NCBI GenBank assembly: GCA_016125165.1
Contig: WGMH01000007.1
Location: 153,531 to 217,530 of the forward strand
Direction: 5' to 3'
DNA from: Alphaproteobacteria bacterium
Lineage (GTDB): Bacteria > Pseudomonadota > Alphaproteobacteria > Micropepsales > Micropepsaceae
DNA length: 64,000 nt
A program made the translations under genes and the position numbers. Under the pieces are notes generated by a model, which was not told the origin of the DNA, made no database searches, and saw nothing but the letters and a program-made list of their open reading frames with translations. How positions within the stretch are numbered: the first letter of the stretch is position 1; each line of letters starts with the position of its first letter. Of this stretch, positions 62,609 to 64,000 are shown piece after piece.

Positions 62609-64000
62609 GTTTTGCCGCAGCCCCCGCACCGAGCCCGCGCAAGGACGCGCAATCCATGGCGCCTGCGTTGTTGCCAGCCACGCCCCGCGTGGCGCACATC
62701 GTTTCGGTATCGGGCGCGCAGGCCGTTGCCGTGCTGGAAGCCAATACGCAGGCAGGGGGCGGCGAAGAACGCGTGGAAATCGGATCGATGGTATCGATTC
62801 CAACCACACGCACCGTCGTGCTGGGACTGGTATCCGCCATGAGTGTTCCCATGCCGGACGCAAATCGCGACAAGGACACGATCAGCCTCATTGAACTCAA
62901 CCTGGCGGGAGAGCTGGTTGCGGATGTTGATGGCGATCCCATGTTCAAACGAGGTGTTTCCTGCCTGCCGTCGATCGGCGATGCTGTGCACATGGCGGAC
63001 GGCAAAGCCTTGACGCTCGTTTATGCCAGTCCGGATTCCGCCACCGTGGAAGTGGGCTCGCTGTTTCAGAATCCATCCGTACCGGCCCGCCTTTTGATCG
63101 ATGACCTCTTCGGCAAGCATTTTATCATCGTGGGCACGACGGGCTGCGGAAAGTCTTCGGCGCTCACCTGCATCCTGCAGAGCCTGATGCCAGAATACCG
63201 CCATTCGCGCATGGTGATACTGGACGTTCACAACGAATACGCAAATGCCTTTGGCGATCAGGCCGAAGTGATTGACCCCACCAACCTGAACCTGCCGTTC
63301 TGGCTCCTCAACTTCCAGGAACTCAGTAAGGCCTTCATAACAGGCGACCATCAGGAAGAAGCCGAACTCGAGATCCTCACGGATGCAGTTCTGGCTGCCA
63401 AGCGACGCTACAGTGAGTCGGCCACCGGTCGCCTGCGCCGCGCAGTGGAAAGCCATAGCGTCACCATCGACACGCCGGTTCCGTTCCGGCTTTCGGATGT
63501 TGTGTCGCAAATCGATGATCATCTGGGGCGCCTTGATCGGACAATATCGACGCTACCGTATCGCCGCCTCAAGGCGCGGATCGAAACCCTGGTCAGCGAT
63601 GCGCGCTACAGCTTCATGTTCGGCAACCTGATGATCGAAGACACCATGGCCGAGGTGCTTGGACGCCTGTTCCGCGTGCCAGTGGAAGGCAGGCCGATTA
63701 CGGTACTGAATCTTGCCGCAGTGCCCGCCGAGATCATGGACGTTGTGATTTCGGTCATCTCCCGGCTTGCGTTCGACCTTGCGCTTTGGAGCGATGCGCG
63801 CCTTCCCGTACTCATCGTTTGCGAGGAAGCGCACCGCTACGCGCCTGCTGATGGCAATGACAAATTCCTCCCAACGCGGCAGGCTCTTTCCCGCATCGCC
63901 AAGGAAGGCCGCAAGTATGGCGTTTCGCTTGCGCTTGTAACACAACGGCCTTCCGAGCTTGATCCGACCATTCTTTCGCAGTGTTCAACAGCGATCGCGA
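62605..64000 (+). CDS. HerA-like ATPase, 3' truncated by the window
   Basis: At least 465 residues of a HerA/FtsK-type hexameric ATPase (DUF87-like). An N-terminal beta-barrel domain (about residues 28-150) is followed by Walker A GTTGCGKS (177-184), Walker B LPVLIVCEEAHRY (about 400) and the motif from SRIAKEGRKYGVSL to LVTQRPSELDPTILSQC. The frame is open at the right edge. It starts in ATGA overlap with the histidine kinase, so the two are translationally coupled. Related ATPases process DNA ends with NurA; that nuclease is not seen here. Confidence 0.88.
   Translation, partial: MSFAAAPAPSPRKDAQSMAPALLPATPRVAHIVSVSGAQAVAVLEANTQAGGGEERVEIGSMVSIPTTRTVVLGLVSAMSVPMPDANRDKDTISLIELNLAGELVADVDGDPMFKRGVSCLPSIGDAVHMADGKALTLVYASPDSATVEVGSLFQNPSVPARLLIDDLFGKHFIIVGTTGCGKSSALTCILQSLMPEYRHSRMVILDVHNEYANAFGDQAEVIDPTNLNLPFWLLNFQELSKAFITGDHQEEAELEILTDAVLAAKRRYSESATGRLRRAVESHSVTIDTPVPFRLSDVVSQIDDHLGRLDRTISTLPYRRLKARIETLVSDARYSFMFGNLMIEDTMAEVLGRLFRVPVEGRPITVLNLAAVPAEIMDVVISVISRLAFDLALWSDARLPVLIVCEEAHRYAPADGNDKFLPTRQALSRIAKEGRKYGVSLALVTQRPSELDPTILSQCSTAIA

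Overview
The window is chromosomal DNA from a high-GC alphaproteobacterium. The signs are an irr-type Fur regulator divergent from fabA-fabB-fabI, an IalB-family envelope protein, a CC0125/CC1285-type lipoprotein, a CHAP lipoprotein of alphaproteobacterial type, the DUF484-xerC/priA pair, and rubrerythrin/Fe-S/DUF3501 genes. I cannot fix the order. There is no phage, IS element, CRISPR array or rRNA; the only RNA gene I find is a tRNA-Thr(CGU). Genes are densely packed, with many 4-nt start/stop overlaps, and no gene-free stretch exceeds 300 bases.

Layout. 0-2.6 kb: end of carA, a TerB-like protein, a GNAT-glyoxalase fusion and a DUF4893 secreted protein. 2.6-8.6 kb: an iron and fatty-acid block, with fabA-fabB-fabI divergent from irr, then rubrerythrin, a GlpC/HdrB-like Fe-S protein and DUF3501, with two Irr-box-like palindromes. 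8.7-19.7 kb: a detoxification/catabolic cluster (glyoxalase, GFA protein, HAD, SDR, metallo-hydrolase, two GSTs, carboxylesterase, Zn alcohol dehydrogenase, amidase, LimB-like flavin monooxygenase, cysteine hydrolase). 19.8-22.9 kb: DUF4189 protein, acyl-CoA synthetase, TusA-like protein and an unknown gene. 22.9-33.2 kb: a cell-envelope block on the minus strand with two lipid- or membrane-anchored proteins (CC0125-type lipoprotein, IalB-like), a 2148-residue inverse-autotransporter-like protein with a tyrosine-rich beta-helix, and a TPR-sulfotransferase. 33.3-36.8 kb: TetR regulator with a perfect operator palindrome and an ABC exporter with a lipoprotein-type fusion protein. 37-43.4 kb: a family 2 glycosyltransferase, a CHAP lipoprotein and two tandem kup potassium transporters. 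43.4-50.3 kb: secreted carboxylesterase, RlmI-like methyltransferase, a membrane-anchored unknown, PAS protein, di-haem cytochrome c, a second sulfotransferase and a YghU-type GST. 50.4-56 kb: tRNA-Thr, psd-pssA phospholipid genes, and a coupled DUF7064-like/kinase/unknown/MFS operon. 56-64 kb: xerC, DUF484, priA, DUF1801, leuC, then a histidine kinase coupled to a HerA-like ATPase cut by the window edge.

The most unusual content is the giant protein at 25074-31520. A signal peptide and an intimin/invasin-like N-terminal barrel precede about 48 beta-helix rungs, and a block of 12 rungs was duplicated with its loop pattern intact. Downstream in the same direction lies a TPR-sulfotransferase of the class related to protein-tyrosine sulfotransferases, next to this protein full of surface-loop tyrosines. 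A surface adhesin modified by tyrosine sulfation is a testable but unproven reading; a terminator between the two genes argues against a simple operon. The iron-response block is the best supported regulatory unit.
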